Positions 9,690 through 22,138 of a DNA stretch of 64,000 bases are shown here, one piece after another. Source of the stretch: Halichondria panicea (lineage: Eukaryota; Porifera; Demospongiae; Suberitida; Halichondriidae). Positions within the stretch are counted from its first letter, which is position 1. Each line of letters opens with the position of its first letter. The notes under the pieces are model-generated. The model was given only the letters and a program-made list of their open reading frames with translations. It had not been told where the DNA came from and made no database searches. The DNA is taken from contig NC_087378.1 of assembly GCF_963675165.1 (NCBI RefSeq), positions 1,667,525-1,731,524 of the forward strand. Reading direction: 5' to 3'. The translations under genes were made by a program, and so were the position numbers.

Positions 9690-10795
9690 TGAAATGTTGT
9701 TTGATTAATTGTTATCTTGTTGGTTGGGGAGAGGGCAGTTGGCTCAAGCTAAATAAACGTTCCAAAATAGTGCGATAATGTTTAAAAAGTTCACTCTGAA
9801 CTTGAAAGTTATGAATAACAGTTCACTATCTGAACAAATGGCCACAGCTTGTAGTAGGCAAACAGCAAATTGAAGTAATCCTGCAGAATAGAAAACAAAG
9901 CTATATATATTCAAAAACGACAGTCAATTAAAGTTAGCTATTAAAACAGGCTCATTTCGGAAAAATCATGCTTCTTCGAGAATGGATACAAAAGCAATCA
10001 CGGATCTAACAAAAAGAGCCACTATGAAGGTATTAGGGTATAGCCATGCAGCCTTGAGAAGTTGGGCACAGCTTGCTCACAATCAAAAAGAGCTACTATG
10101 AAGGTATTAGGGTAGCCATGCAGCCTTGAGAAGTTGGGCACAGCTTATTGTAGGTAGCACCTACCCCTCTGAGTTTCTCCTTGACATGTGGAATGCTCAA
10201 ACTCTGAGAGAATGCCAACAACGATAACAGTGAACCAATAAGAAGAGGGGCAAAAGCCACTTAATCCAGAAACACTTTCTTCAGAACTACTGCCGAGGTT
10301 GTAGATGGACCGAGATACTTGTCCAAAGTCAGAAACCACATTCTTAAAACTGGACCCTTGAAAATTAAGCACAATCATGCATGGCATGAATATGATAAAA
10401 TTTCCTACCGTGAAACAAAATCCAATTGCAGTTATTTTGGCAGTTCTATGCAAGCTATACTGTTTCCATCTTCTTCTCTCCACACATGTCTGTACCAGAT
10501 GCAACACCTGCAATGAAGGATCCGATCGCAGAACCACATGCACACACCGCACCCTATAGCTCTAAAAAGGAGTCGAACAATATCCCCTATATTGGAGATT
10601 CCACTGTACTAGAGGCATTATTGTCTGCTCATACTGCAGTGTATTAAGCTTACTATCAAGAGTACCTAGCTATAGACTAGGTCCTAGTATTATTAAAATA
10701 CTGATGTTACCAGTGGTGATGGCTTGTGTCAAGAGTGGTCTTGAGTCAAGGATGGAGACATATCCCTTCCAGACCCTCACAGCAATCTGCAGCAT
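9690..10795 (-). pseudogene. MPV17-family pseudogene (duplicate copy)
   Basis: All four exons of the intact gene at 7632-8816 can be aligned here. Exon 1 (10795-10711) is still open. Exon 2 has lost 17 nt, deleting the GD(V)IAQ region and shifting the frame, which then reaches a stop. Exon 3 has a CAA-to-TAA nonsense change in the equivalent of VFLDQVAF. Exon 4 has a frameshift just after WPFVQIVNCY. Several independent lesions make it a clear pseudogene. An intron-side segment is tandemly duplicated (about 10016-10075 and 10088-10147). Confidence 0.88.
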
Positions 10796-10993
10796 CTCAT
10801 CAGGAGTAGCCTCGAATCTAATCTGCGTGGATTCGAAGCTACATCAAGAGCAATTACCTCATTTATTGCCGCCCTCTGGTCTACATCAGGGTATAATATC
10901 CGAAGTGCATGAATATAATTATACATGTACATGAAATTCCAAACAGTAAGAACACAACACATCTTCTAAAATTGAAAGTTTTCACTAGGTAAT

Positions 10994-13900
10994 TTAACTA
11001 AGGTCCATTTTATCAGTGCTAGTCGTGGCAACAGAGACATTGGCATCGGCTTGAATAGACTCAAAGAGCTGAGCAGTGTCAGCACTGGACTTGATTTGAG
11101 TCACAAAGTCTATCAGTTGAGGGCACTTATCTGTAGGGAAATCGTATAGTACTCTATAAACATTAACAGCGTGCCGGGAAATCCCGAGAAGAAGCTATAT
11201 AACAATTTATTGAATATGAGGGACAAGCATAATAGGTAACACAGGAAAAACAGCCAGGTACTGTACATCCAGGTACTGTGCATACAGGTACTGTGCATAC
11301 AGGTACTGTACATACAGGTACTGTACATACTACAATGTACAATTAATTACGTCACTATAGTACCTTGTTGGGTAAGTACATGTATTATTAAAATGCTGAT
11401 GTTATAATAATTTAATGTTAAATAAGAGCACACTCACCATGATCAGGTGTTGTGAGCAGAGCAGCAATGGCTCTCATGGCAGACCGTTTCAGTTCATCCT
11501 GTTTCTCAAACTCCTGCTTCACAGAGTTGGCCTTTGCCTTGGACTGGATCGTGGTCCTAAGAGGCTCAATCAGCTTATCAATGCCTGCAAGGAGTGTGCG
11601 TACACAATGCGCTGATCAGTACTGCAATGTAGGTGAATGACATGAGCTTGAGCTACACATGTACATTTGCATAATAGCCATTTTGCACACTTGGCAGTGT
11701 GTGTAATTAGAGACAGTCCAACTCACGCTGTAAGAGGGCACTTGGTCTCAAATGAGAGAGTCGTACAATTAGCAAGAAGGTCAGCATCTACAATGTATAG
11801 AGGGAATAAATCATACAGGATTTATGGTATCATTGTACCTTAATGTCGTAGTGATCCTTAAGGCCATCTTCGACATGGTTCAAGAACTCGAATATGTCCA
11901 GCCTGTCAAGACAGGTCTCTAACAATGTGTACATACACTCAAATGCAGCCTTCCTCAGATCCAGCCCATCATCCACGGTGTGCTTGAAGGGACCCATCTC
12001 AACCTCACGAATCAGCTCTTTCTGTAACCACGAGGAAAGCAACACAATTTTTAATGTGTAGATCTGAATGAGGAAAGTACTGTAGCCTTAGTGCTGTGTT
12101 ATATACATTACATAGGACCATCTCAAACAGCTTTTTTCTATTACATGTGCTGTACATGTTGGAAAGTAGACAAAATGAAAGAGGAGGCCTTTGAATGCGT
12201 AACATGATGGCTACAGTATACGTACACATTGTATGTACATGTACATGTACACTGCAGCTACAATGAGCCATTCAACTTCAAAGCTTGTGGACAAAAGCGG
12301 GAAATAATATATCGCTTAAAATAGCTCCAACGAACAAGTAAAACACTCTACTACAACAAAGTAGTCACCCTAATCTTGGTCTCTGTGTAGAGGTTGGGCA
12401 GGAGGGTGTCCAGAAGGTCTCTAATTAGAGAGGGCTTGTTGTGAGCAGCAGAGTTGAATGCTACCAGTGCCACACGACGAACATTCTGTTAATAGAGAAA
12501 AATTAATCCAGCACTCGGGATTTTTTGAATAGCTGAAAGTAAACTATCATCTCAAAACTTATACTTCAGGCCGAAAATATAACACGGAAAATGGTAATGC
12601 AGCGGATTTGCCTCTCACACTACATTTCAACTCACAAGGTCTGGGTCTCCTATGGTGGTCAGAAACTCCCCAATGCAGCCGTGCAGCAGCGTGTCTATCG
12701 GTTGAGGCTGGTCAGAGATTGTGTACTTGAGGGCAGTGACCACAGTACTCCTCACAAACCCAGACTGGGACTCAAGGTTCTCACGGAGATTAGGCAGGAG
12801 GATCTCAGGATCAACAAGGGTCAGTTTCCCCACACACTCTGCCACCACATTCCTAGTGCCCTCCTCAGGACTCTCGAAGTGCTTGAACAACACTTCCCTG
12901 AAGTAGAGATACAAAATGCATGTGAGTACAGATTTACCTACTCAAATTAATGTCTGTCCTGGTCGATTACCTTTTGTAGGAAAGGGCTTGAGAAAAATAT
13001 TATCCCTGCCAATTTTAGCAACTACACTATGCTATCTTTTCTACATCAACATATACTTTATGGGAGATTCTCACCAGATTCTTGCAACCTGTGGTCTGAG
13101 TGTGGCCACTGCCTCTGGTGTACCGTAGTGACAGGAGATGACCTCTTTGAGTGAGTGGAGGAGAAGGTATTGTCTCTTTGGGTTGCCCTGTATCTCAGAG
13201 AGGATGAAGGGAAGGTACTGCTCCAGGTTGCCCGCACTCACACTGCCTATATAGGCACAAGAAAGTGGGCTATGAGTGACACAAGATTACTATGTACATG
13301 CATAAAGTTAATATCCACGTAACATGTACTGAACATTTTTGTCACTTTCGTATGTGTATAGTGTACATGTACCTAGGGCATAGGAGGCAGCTGATCTGAC
13401 TTCTTCAGACTGAGAGGAGAATGTGTTGAGAATGACCACTTGGAGGTCCTGCACACAGCTCAGGTCACTGCACACACACACACACACAAAGAGAACATGT
13501 GTTTGGAACCCTCTTAAATACTGTTACACTATATATACTCACACACAATTCTAATAGAACTCGTTCTAAACAAGTACACAAAGCACTTACTTCTTCCTTC
13601 CAATCTCCCCGATGGACAATAGACAGAGAAGACGCACAGAGTCTGACTGCCCTTCATTCTGTACATAATGACAATCATAGCATAATTACAATACTTTATA
13701 ACATTTCTGTACAAATAATTTAAACGTATAACCTAACCCTAACCCTAACCCTAACCCTAACCCGCTCTTACACAATGATACTGCCAAGTTGCTCCTTGAG
13801 TAGTGTTACAACAAGGTCTTTAGTACACACACTGTACCTTAATGTTAGTGATGAATGTGTCCACTGTGGGGTAGGTGTTGCTTGGAACTGCCTCACATAT

Positions 13901-16900
13901 TGCTGCTATGCACTTGGATATGCTCCTGAAGGCCTGTCGCAATAAAATGAATCATCTGATTGCACTGACACCTACATGTAGATAACTATTCGTACCTGCT
14001 TGTGAATTGTAGTAGTTGTGGGCTTGTATACGAAGCTAGTCAGCATCTGTGAAGAAAACAATCACCAGCTTTGCTTATATTCTACATGCAGATTACACAT
14101 GATGATGTTATAGGAGGTGACAAAAATGACATTTATACGTACACAGTGTACACTGTAAATGGACTCTCTGAGAGCATGAGAACCAGAACAAGATTTTACC
14201 CACCTCAAATATGGCTCCAAACTCCATCCCAGGCACCTCCAACCTGACCAGTCGCGAGAAGAACTGTAGACAGGCCATGAGAGCACTCCCTTGCAGGAGA
14301 GACGAGACGACTAAGTCCAGAGTTCGTGGGAGAATGTGGGACCGTGCACCCACTATAGCTGCAGGGCTAACGGTCATCACTGTACAAAGGAGCGTGAGCA
14401 CTAGCTGGGAGATGTGTAGGTCACTGTCGCTGATGAGACCAGGCAGCTCGTCCAGCACGGTGGTAATGATGGGTGTGGTCATTGCCACGGCTGTGGAGAG
14501 GGGGTGGGGCAGTTAGAGTATAATAATACTGTACACAACACATCAAAGAACTGAAGCTAGCCTGTTTGATTGGCACCTATATGCTGTAAATACCTCCTGC
14601 GGCTATGCCCAAGGCATAATCACAACAATATATAGTCGTCCAGTACGTTACAGTTACAGTTCAGTAGGTAGGTGCTCACTATATCTCTGGAAAAGGGCAT
14701 CCAAACAGTTGAGAGTGGCCAGCCTCAGATCACGATGGTTCTTACGCAGGAAACTGGCCAACAATGGAATGGAATCTTCCTACAATGTACAACACAATAT
14801 AAGCTACATGTGTTAATAGTAACTCCTGGTTCTGTACAATGTCATGTATAAATACTGTACCAATTTGTGCACACACGTACACACAATTTACGTACACACA
14901 ATTTAAGTTTTCTCACCAATATAAATGTAATGTCGATTTGTAGGGGTGACCTGAATAAACAAACACACACAACTTTTCAACTAAATATCGATCTGTAAGG
15001 GGGACACACTCACTTGGCAATCTGTGTGACAGCCCTAACTGCAGTCAGCCTGGTGATCTCATTACGTAGTCGATCCACAAAGATGGGCATACACTCGGAC
15101 AGTTTTGGTAGGAGTGTGTCTCCCATGGAGGCCACTACCTGACCCATACACGTAATGGCCCTCTCCTTCACCTCCTGGTCAATGTCAGCAGCTTTCAGTC
15201 GCTTCAGAGCAGCCGTGTAGATGGATATGACAAACGGGTGGAACTCAAATGAGGACTCTGTGTCTAGTAGTGCATGTGTGAGGGGATGGGTATATATCGT
15301 GTAAACTTGAGGGTGAATGAAGATGGCGTTCACACAAACAAAATGCTAACGCTCTCAAATAAACACACATGTGCATGTGTTAGACACAGACAGAAACACT
15401 GAACTCGCAATCAGATACTGTAAGTACTACACCAGGGATATGCCCACACTGGTTGTGGTGGATGGTACTAACCACCTCTTAGGGTTACCACATGATCTGT
15501 ATGTTAGGCTATAAAAAAGGCAAATTTGTGTGTTAGGCTATAAAAATAGCCACCACTTGCAAAATTCTGGGCACATCACTACACACAGCCCCCCCCCCAC
15601 ACACACACAGCCCCCCCACACCCACACCCACACACACACTTCACACAACTCACTCAGGGGTCTGATGGTTTTCACGATGAGATTGAGAACGAGTAATGCT
15701 TCCGAGGTGATCTTGTAGAAGTTGTCTTCGACAGCTGTCACTACGGCAGGGATAATGATGCCAATGTGGGGGTGGAGGACTGCTGGGGAGTGCTGAGTCA
15801 GCAGAACAGTGAGGAAGTTGAGTGTGTCTATCTTCATATTGGATGTAGAGGTTTGGTCACTGAAAAGTGTAGAAAGCAGATGTTCAAATTAAATGCGACA
15901 TTCACATGTACATACATTATACAGTATACATGTATATATTCAGGTTAAGGTTACCCCACTATCATGGCTATGTACAGTATATTATATGTAACAGTATACA
16001 GTACAAAATGAGCATCCATTACACACTCACTTGAGACAGAAGAGTATCCCTGGAACAATGGCTCCCACGTGTTCATCCAGAGCCCCGGGCAACACAGTGA
16101 CTAGGGCTGTGAGGAGGCTGAAGCAACCCTGCCGTGTCTTGACACTCTTGTCTTTGAGCTGACGATGGAGGGACTTGACAATGGCCGTTATCTGAGCGTG
16201 TAGAAAGGAGACGGGAGTGTCTGAGACCTCCATGACCTCCTCATCATCACCGGCTGTTTGTGAGGCACTGCTGGGCTTGGTGATACTGAGCAGGGCTCGA
16301 TAGGCAGTGAAAATGTCAGCCTTTACATTCTCTTCACGTTCTGTGCAAAATATATGTAGGTATACAGTATATGATGTGTCCTTTTTGGGCATTTTAAGTG
16401 TTTATATAGATGCATACTGTACATCGTATTGTGGTTGGAATATTTACGAGCAAAAACATGTCCAGTATCTGTAATGTACATTTACAATAAAATCCAGGAC
16501 AACCTCGAAATAAAAAGTATTTAACTATATAGGCTATTAACTGACCTTTGAACCTAGCAATGAGGGCTGGAGAGACGATGGAATAGAACTCAGAGATCAT
16601 CTCACGTCGAGAGGAGAGGATGGCTGCCAAACACTTGGCCGACGCCCGACGCACTTTCCAACTCACATCATCGTCATCACTGTACTCATCATCCTCCTCG
16701 TCCCTGCATGGTGGGCATTAATATGAATGGTGGGGGCACACAATACTTACTCTCCGAAATCATCAGTGTCCATATCATCGTCATTGTCTTCTTCATCAGT
16801 ACCATAGTCGTAGTTGGGATCATGTGACAGCATACGCAGACAAATCTTCACAATCTGCAAGCAATTTGTGATCTTTACCGTAATTATCTACAGCTACATG

Positions 16901-19324
16901 CATGTGTAATATAAATACTCCGGCACACTGTACATGTACATTATAACTCAATCAAGCTGCAAAATAACCACAATCATGACATGTTCATTAATAATCTAAC
17001 CCCCCCCCCCACACACACACACCTCTCTGATGTGAGGAGTGATCTCTCTGAAGCAGCGCACGACAAGAGCCTCAAAAGCCTGAAGACACGACTCCTTAAG
17101 CTCATCAAAATCCGATCCTTTGAGGTCATTGTCGTCTTGGTCCAGATTGATAAAGTGGGAGATGAGGGGAACAATGGACTCCAGGTAACTACCAATCCTC
17201 TGACCAGCCTGGCGACTGTGCAAGCATATCATACGTAAATACATTATACATAAATACTCTATATTCAATATCTTCACACTGCACTGTACTGTAGATGAAA
17301 TTTTAAAGGGATGGAGTAATTTATTAATAGGAGGATTTATTATTTTCCTACTCAGGCGAATATAAACATGTATGTAAATTGTACACGAAACTTTAAGGGT
17401 TTTAATTTGAAGTCGTCTTATTATTATGTGCTTGCTCAGGCAATACATATCTAGACTAGAGTACCAGGTCAGGCACACACAGGCAGCCAAACCTGATTGC
17501 TGCGATGGCCTGGATGTAAGTCCTGGTGTCAGCCATGGAGGTGGGTGAGGTCCTCTGAGAGCCCAGTGATGAGAGGAGGTGGGTCATGATCTGGTCAAAC
17601 AGTGACCACTTGCAGGAGGCAGACAGATAGCCTGGGGGGGGGGATGTACAGAAATAAAAATGTGCACCTAAATACATACACTGTATAATTCCACATTAAC
17701 ATGTACCTTAGCATATAAAACATTGTAGCTCCTAGTTTTATATGCAAGTGTTTACTGGCACATTATAATTAGGAATTCTCAATACTATACATGTCCATGG
17801 TGACCATAGTGATGGTGAGGTGAACTCACAGAGGGCAACGTATGCTCTCTTGCGAACAGAGAGAGGTCGTGGATCCTTGAGTAGGGGGAGGAGGGCTTGC
17901 ATCAACGGCTCATGGAACGGAGACAATGGAGCTTTGGAATGGGACAGATGGTGTCATGTTATTGGGGATGAGTGAAATGTTACAAATTGTAATTTATACC
18001 CTAAAGGGAATGTACAAATACCCTCTAAGTCGATGAATGTGTATATACTGCCAAATGTACAGTGTAGGAGGTATGCATTGCATGTACATAATTATATGTA
18101 CATAATTATATATACAACACATTTACTAATACCTCCGTATCGATGAACGAGGTCTCCCAGTATGTCCAAGGTCTCAAGCAGCACATACTGGTTCAGATCC
18201 TGCAACAAACAAACAAATTCACAAACAGGGGTACGTTACTTCCCTTTGGGTATATTGTTTCCCTATACAGTCTAGAGGGTTGCTTTAGTGGAGCAGCTAA
18301 TACAACACTTGCTACATTATATCACCCTCACAGGCTTCTTGATAGCATCCACCATCTTCCCAGTGATGTTCCGGCTGGCATTGGTAGCTACCGTCTGTGT
18401 GGTGCGAGCCAACTCCCCGATAACAGTCTTGAGACCCACGCTGGAAATGTCCCGGAGTCGTTCCGAGTCCGAGAACATGTTGGAACAGAGAGAGTTGATG
18501 ATGACCTCGATCTGACTGTCCTTGATCTTCTTGACCAGCGGCCCAAGGCTATACAGTTAGGGGAGTGCATTTATGATAACTGCATCTGTACACAATATGA
18601 ACTCCAAATTAGGAAACCTAGAAATTATACGGATCCAAGGAGGCAACTTAACAAATAAACCAATAACAGTGTCACTTTCAAGTTGATGTACTGTATATAC
18701 TGATGTACTGTATGTACATTGTGCATGTAACACTAAGGTGTGGGCTCATCACTGTCCTACAAAGACTCACCATTTGACTGCAAGGTTCTGGACCTCTCCG
18801 TTCTTATCTTCGACCAGTTTGAGCACACTTTGCACCACTTTTTTCTCACTGTCATCGTCCAGTTTGATGGAGCCCTTCTGCAACTCAGTCATCAGGTCAT
18901 TGGTGGCCATGAAGCGGAAGTCCTTGTCCACGGATCCCATCTACACAGGAGGTACAACATTCATGTAAATATTCACCTCTTACAATTACACAATTATCTT
19001 CACAACTGCATACCTACATGTAGTCATAAAATACAAATAGATAAAATACGTCCAAATAGCTTAAATGCCTGTAATTACGCGATAAAAGAGTAAATTGCTG
19101 GCGTAGTATTTAAATGACCATTTCCCTCATATACTGTAATAAAATCAAGTCTGACGCTAAACAATAATGCGGCACCAACAATGCAGACCATGCATGCAAA
19201 CAAATATATATATCACGCTATGTGGGCAATGGCGTATACTTAGAGGGTCACCTTATTTATATTAGGTGGTACGACCTGATACCTTATCCAGCAGGGAGGA
19301 AATGTGGTATGGTGAGGTAGACAT
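10994..19324 (-). CDS. CAND1: Cullin-associated NEDD8-dissociated protein 1 (CAND1)
   Basis: About 26 small exons run down the minus strand from ATG at 19324 ([14 protein letters not shown]) to the stop at 10994. The HEAT-repeat protein is recognisable throughout: [16 protein letters not shown] (18.8 kb), [20 protein letters not shown] after an acidic stretch (16.6-16.8 kb), [19 protein letters not shown] (16.1 kb), [20 protein letters not shown] (15.2 kb), [20 protein letters not shown] (12.8 kb), and [20 protein letters not shown] with [20 protein letters not shown] (11.9-12.0 kb). These match human CAND1 block for block. Known role: wraps un-neddylated cullin-RBX1 and exchanges F-box/BTB substrate receptors. 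The C-terminal exon 11132-10994 encodes the end ...TSTDKMDLS. The gene is head-to-head with FEM1, itself a cullin-2 substrate receptor. I did not resolve every exon boundary. Confidence 0.93.
11254..11331. repeat. Tandem repeat, unit CAGGTACTGTACATAC
   Basis: About five copies of a 16-nt unit with C/G variants, in the intron before the last CAND1 coding exons. Confidence 0.8.
13732..13763. repeat. Interstitial telomeric repeat (CCCTAA)n
   Basis: About five perfect head-to-tail copies of CCCTAA (TTAGGG on the other strand), the standard metazoan telomere motif, inside a CAND1 intron. It is too short to be a chromosome end and the gene continues on both sides. Confidence 0.9.
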
Positions 19325-19612
19325 TGTCCCTAGTTACTTGAATTTCAGCAGCTAGACACTTCAGACATATATAAAATCGAGCAAAATAGACCCCCAGGAG
19401 TTCGAGTGTGTGTAGACAAAGCTGTGTATATCTTGTCCTTGCTTGATGATACTTGATATTGCTTGCAAAAGACTGACTGTCACGTGGTCAAAATAGCAAG
19501 GGGGCGTGGTGACTTTTACAGTTTAGCAAATCACTCAGCAAATCATTTGCGAGCGAATCATTTGTGTTACGTTTCATGCTTTCTTTTATATACTAGGCCT
19601 GTAGTGTAACTA
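19325..19612. promoter_or_regulatory. Probable bidirectional promoter, CAND1 / FEM1
   Basis: 288 nt separate the divergent start codons. A GTCACGTGGTCA segment near 19479-19490 contains a CACGTG E-box. The promoter function is inferred from the arrangement. Confidence 0.4.
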
Positions 19613-21948
19613 ATGGCCAGTGATCCCAGTGATCAAGAAGCCTCACTGTGTGTGCTCACCAATGAAGAGTTCCAGAGTATCTGTAATTGGAGTATAACAG
19701 GACAAGTGACTGCTATCCAGAGAACAGTGGAGAGTATCCTAGCCTCAAGCAATAGTCAAATCGGTCCAGCCACCTTTTGCCCTGATCCTCTATCACAGAA
19801 GTCTTCTCCTCTGGTCTTGGCAGCTCAGTATGGGAAGAAAGAAGTCGTTGAATACTTCCTGGATAATTTTTGGTCTGTCATTGACATTGACCACACGGCT
19901 ACTATTGTTTCACTCACCACACAGAAGAAAGTGCACTGTGCTACAGCGCTATGGGCTGCCAGTACGGGAGGGTACCTGGAGATTGTGGAGCGTCTAGTTA
20001 GACACGGGGCCCAAGTCAACAAGGCTACACTCACCCAATCGACCCCACTGAGAGGAGCCTCCTTTCACGGGCATTTAGAAGTGATGAAGTATCTGCTGAG
20101 TAACGGAGCTGATATAAACACTCCTAATTGTATCGGTCAGAGTCCGCTGTGCATAGCGGCAATGAGGGGACAACTAAAAGCGGTCATGTTTCTTATCGAT
20201 AATGGTGCTGACAGGTAGGTATGATGTTTGCATTCTAACATGCCCGTGTCTATTTTCTGAATCCTGTACGTACATATATTAAGCAACAGTGAGAGTTAAT
20301 AATGCTTTATTAGGTTCATTGTAAGAAGAGACTCCCTTAAATATTTGCCTCACCCCACACAAGTGTTCAAATTTTGTAACTTCTACCCCTTAAAAATGAT
20401 CACAGGGGAACAATCGATACATGTGTATATATCTATTAATTCTAGATAGTGACCAAACACTTCAGTGTAACTTCCTACAATCATTACTTTTCTTTCTCCA
20501 GGGAACAGAAGACCATTAATGGCTACTCTGTGATCCACCTCTCAGCCACCAAGGGAAGATCCAACATTGTCAAGTACCTCCTCTCAATTGGCGCTAGTCC
20601 TCAATTCCAGCCTTCCGATCCCAACAACAGTGACTATATCCCTTGTCCTCTATTTCTGGCTGCCTCCACTGGCCAAAGGAAAATGGTAGAAGAGCTCATC
20701 AACCATCCTGACTGCCCGGCTATTTGCAGAGCCGATGCCTTATTGTTACTTGGTTCCACACGTTGTGAGATTAGCACAAGAGGACTGACAATGAGCTCGA
20801 GAGATTTATGGGCAAAAGCACTCGAATTACGCGAGCAAGAGAACATACAAGTCGAGTTTCTACCTCCCATCGATAGCTACGGTGATCGTGTCGAGATAAA
20901 GAATCTGGAAGTCTTCAACAAGTTATCAGCCGAGGGTAACTTCAATCAGTACGAGGCATTATTTCAGAGCTTGATTATTCGAGAGCGTTGTATGGGCTAC
21001 GGAGATCAAGGACTGGTGTATTTTCTCATTAAACGGGGAATGCATTTCTGCAATATAATGAAGTACAGCGAGTGTGAGCTGCTGTGGTTTCGAGCGATGG
21101 ATATGGAGATCCGTGTATGCGAGTTGGAGATTGGACATGCTCGGTACGGTCATTCCGAAGGTCTACAAAGAGATCTTGAAAAGGATTTATCTCAGTATGC
21201 ATACGGCATTTGGCACATGGTACACGACAAATACCGACCAAATTTCCATCGCTATGTTGAGTTTGGATTTAAGGAATTGGAGATTCTCTCTTGCCTTCGT
21301 GACAAGTCTGACAATGCAATTTTCATCGATATTCAGAATATCATTGGTATTTTGCTGTACATAATGACATCGTGGCTTTATTATGATACAGATGTGAGCG
21401 CTGAAATCTTACCAGAAGATGCATTTTGCTCGGCTGAATGTTATGAACTAGGAACTAAATTCGTTGCCAAGTGCCTACGATTCTCAAAGGAAACCTCACT
21501 CCTTCATTACGCTCTGACAGATTTTGTAATCGTCGAAGACGACAAGTTGGTTCCAGTGAGCGAAAAGTACATGAATCTAACTCCTCTCATCACTGCTTTG
21601 CTACACTGGGGTGCGTTTGAGGTCATCGATGAACCGAACTCCAGTGGACTACGACCGATCCACGTAGCGGTGGAAACTGCCAATAAACGAGCAGAAGAAC
21701 TTCAAGAAGTTGTCTCACCTCTAGCTTCTGCTGGAGCACATATCGATGCTGTTGACAGTACTGGCTGCACCGTGTACACACTTTGTTCGAATGATGTCGT
21801 CTCGGTTGTACTCTATTCAAGTGGACCTCTCCCACTCACTTGTCAGTGCTCGAACACTATCGTTAGAGAAAGATTACCCTATGAGACTATTGGACTGCCT
21901 CCACATATGGTCAAAATAGTTAGGTTGCATGATAGGCATTGTGTGTGA
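19613..21948 (+). CDS. FEM1 homologue: ankyrin-repeat substrate receptor of CUL2 ubiquitin ligase
   Basis: Two exons, 19613-20214 and 20502-21948 (ACAG|GTAGGT ... CTCCAG|GGAA), giving about 682 residues, close to FEM1A/B/C. The N-terminal half is a series of ankyrin repeats: SSPLVLAAQYGKKEVVEYFL, TALWAASTGGYLEIVERLVR, TPLRGASFHGHLEVMKYLLS and SPLCIAAMRGQLKAVMFLID. FEM1 features follow: IQVEFLPPIDSYGDRVEIKN, ERCMGYGDQGLVYFLIKRGM, and a TPR-like block with LWFRAMDMEIRVCEL. Two final ankyrin repeats and the C-terminal LTCQCSNTIV...LPPHMVKIVRLH complete it. Known role: FEM1 proteins recognise C-terminal (Arg/Pro) degrons through the ankyrin groove and bind CUL2-elongin by a VHL box. The start is the first ATG after an upstream in-frame stop. 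Confidence 0.88.
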
Positions 21949-22138
21949 CAATGTGTACTGTAGCATAATTTTTTATTATCCAGGCTGATTTTCTTTGTTT
22001 TTTAAATTTGCTAGTGATGATCATTACCATTAATTCCAAAGTCACGCGTCACGCATGCGCTAAACCACATGGTGACCGTTGTTGCCTGAGGAAGAAGGCT
22101 ATCCAACTTTTCATTCTCAAGCTCATCGCTCACTAGTC

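Larger units (their letters stand above)
9092..10885. repeat. Second copy of a tandem segmental duplication (first copy about 7393-8885)
   Basis: The end of the FKBP11-like last exon, its 3' UTR and the whole MPV17 gene reappear in the same order and orientation. Matching landmarks: TTGAACTACAGAAGAAAC at 7404 and 9102; ATCTTGTTGGTTGGG near 7656 and 9714; TAAGAGTGGTCTTGAGTCAA and its counterpart near 8732 and 10732. The second copy is enlarged by inserted elements (9118-9280, 9418-9627) and a local 70-bp tandem duplication (about 10016-10147). The boundaries are approximate, since the copies have diverged. Confidence 0.85.

Noticed and set aside
10145-10552. 135-residue minus-strand ORF in the duplicated segment
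   Set aside because: It reads through an intron and mixes frames of the MPV17 pseudogene; the true homologous frame has stops and a deletion.
13732-13763. True chromosome end at the telomeric motif
   Set aside because: The tract is only about 32 nt and CAND1 exons continue on both sides.
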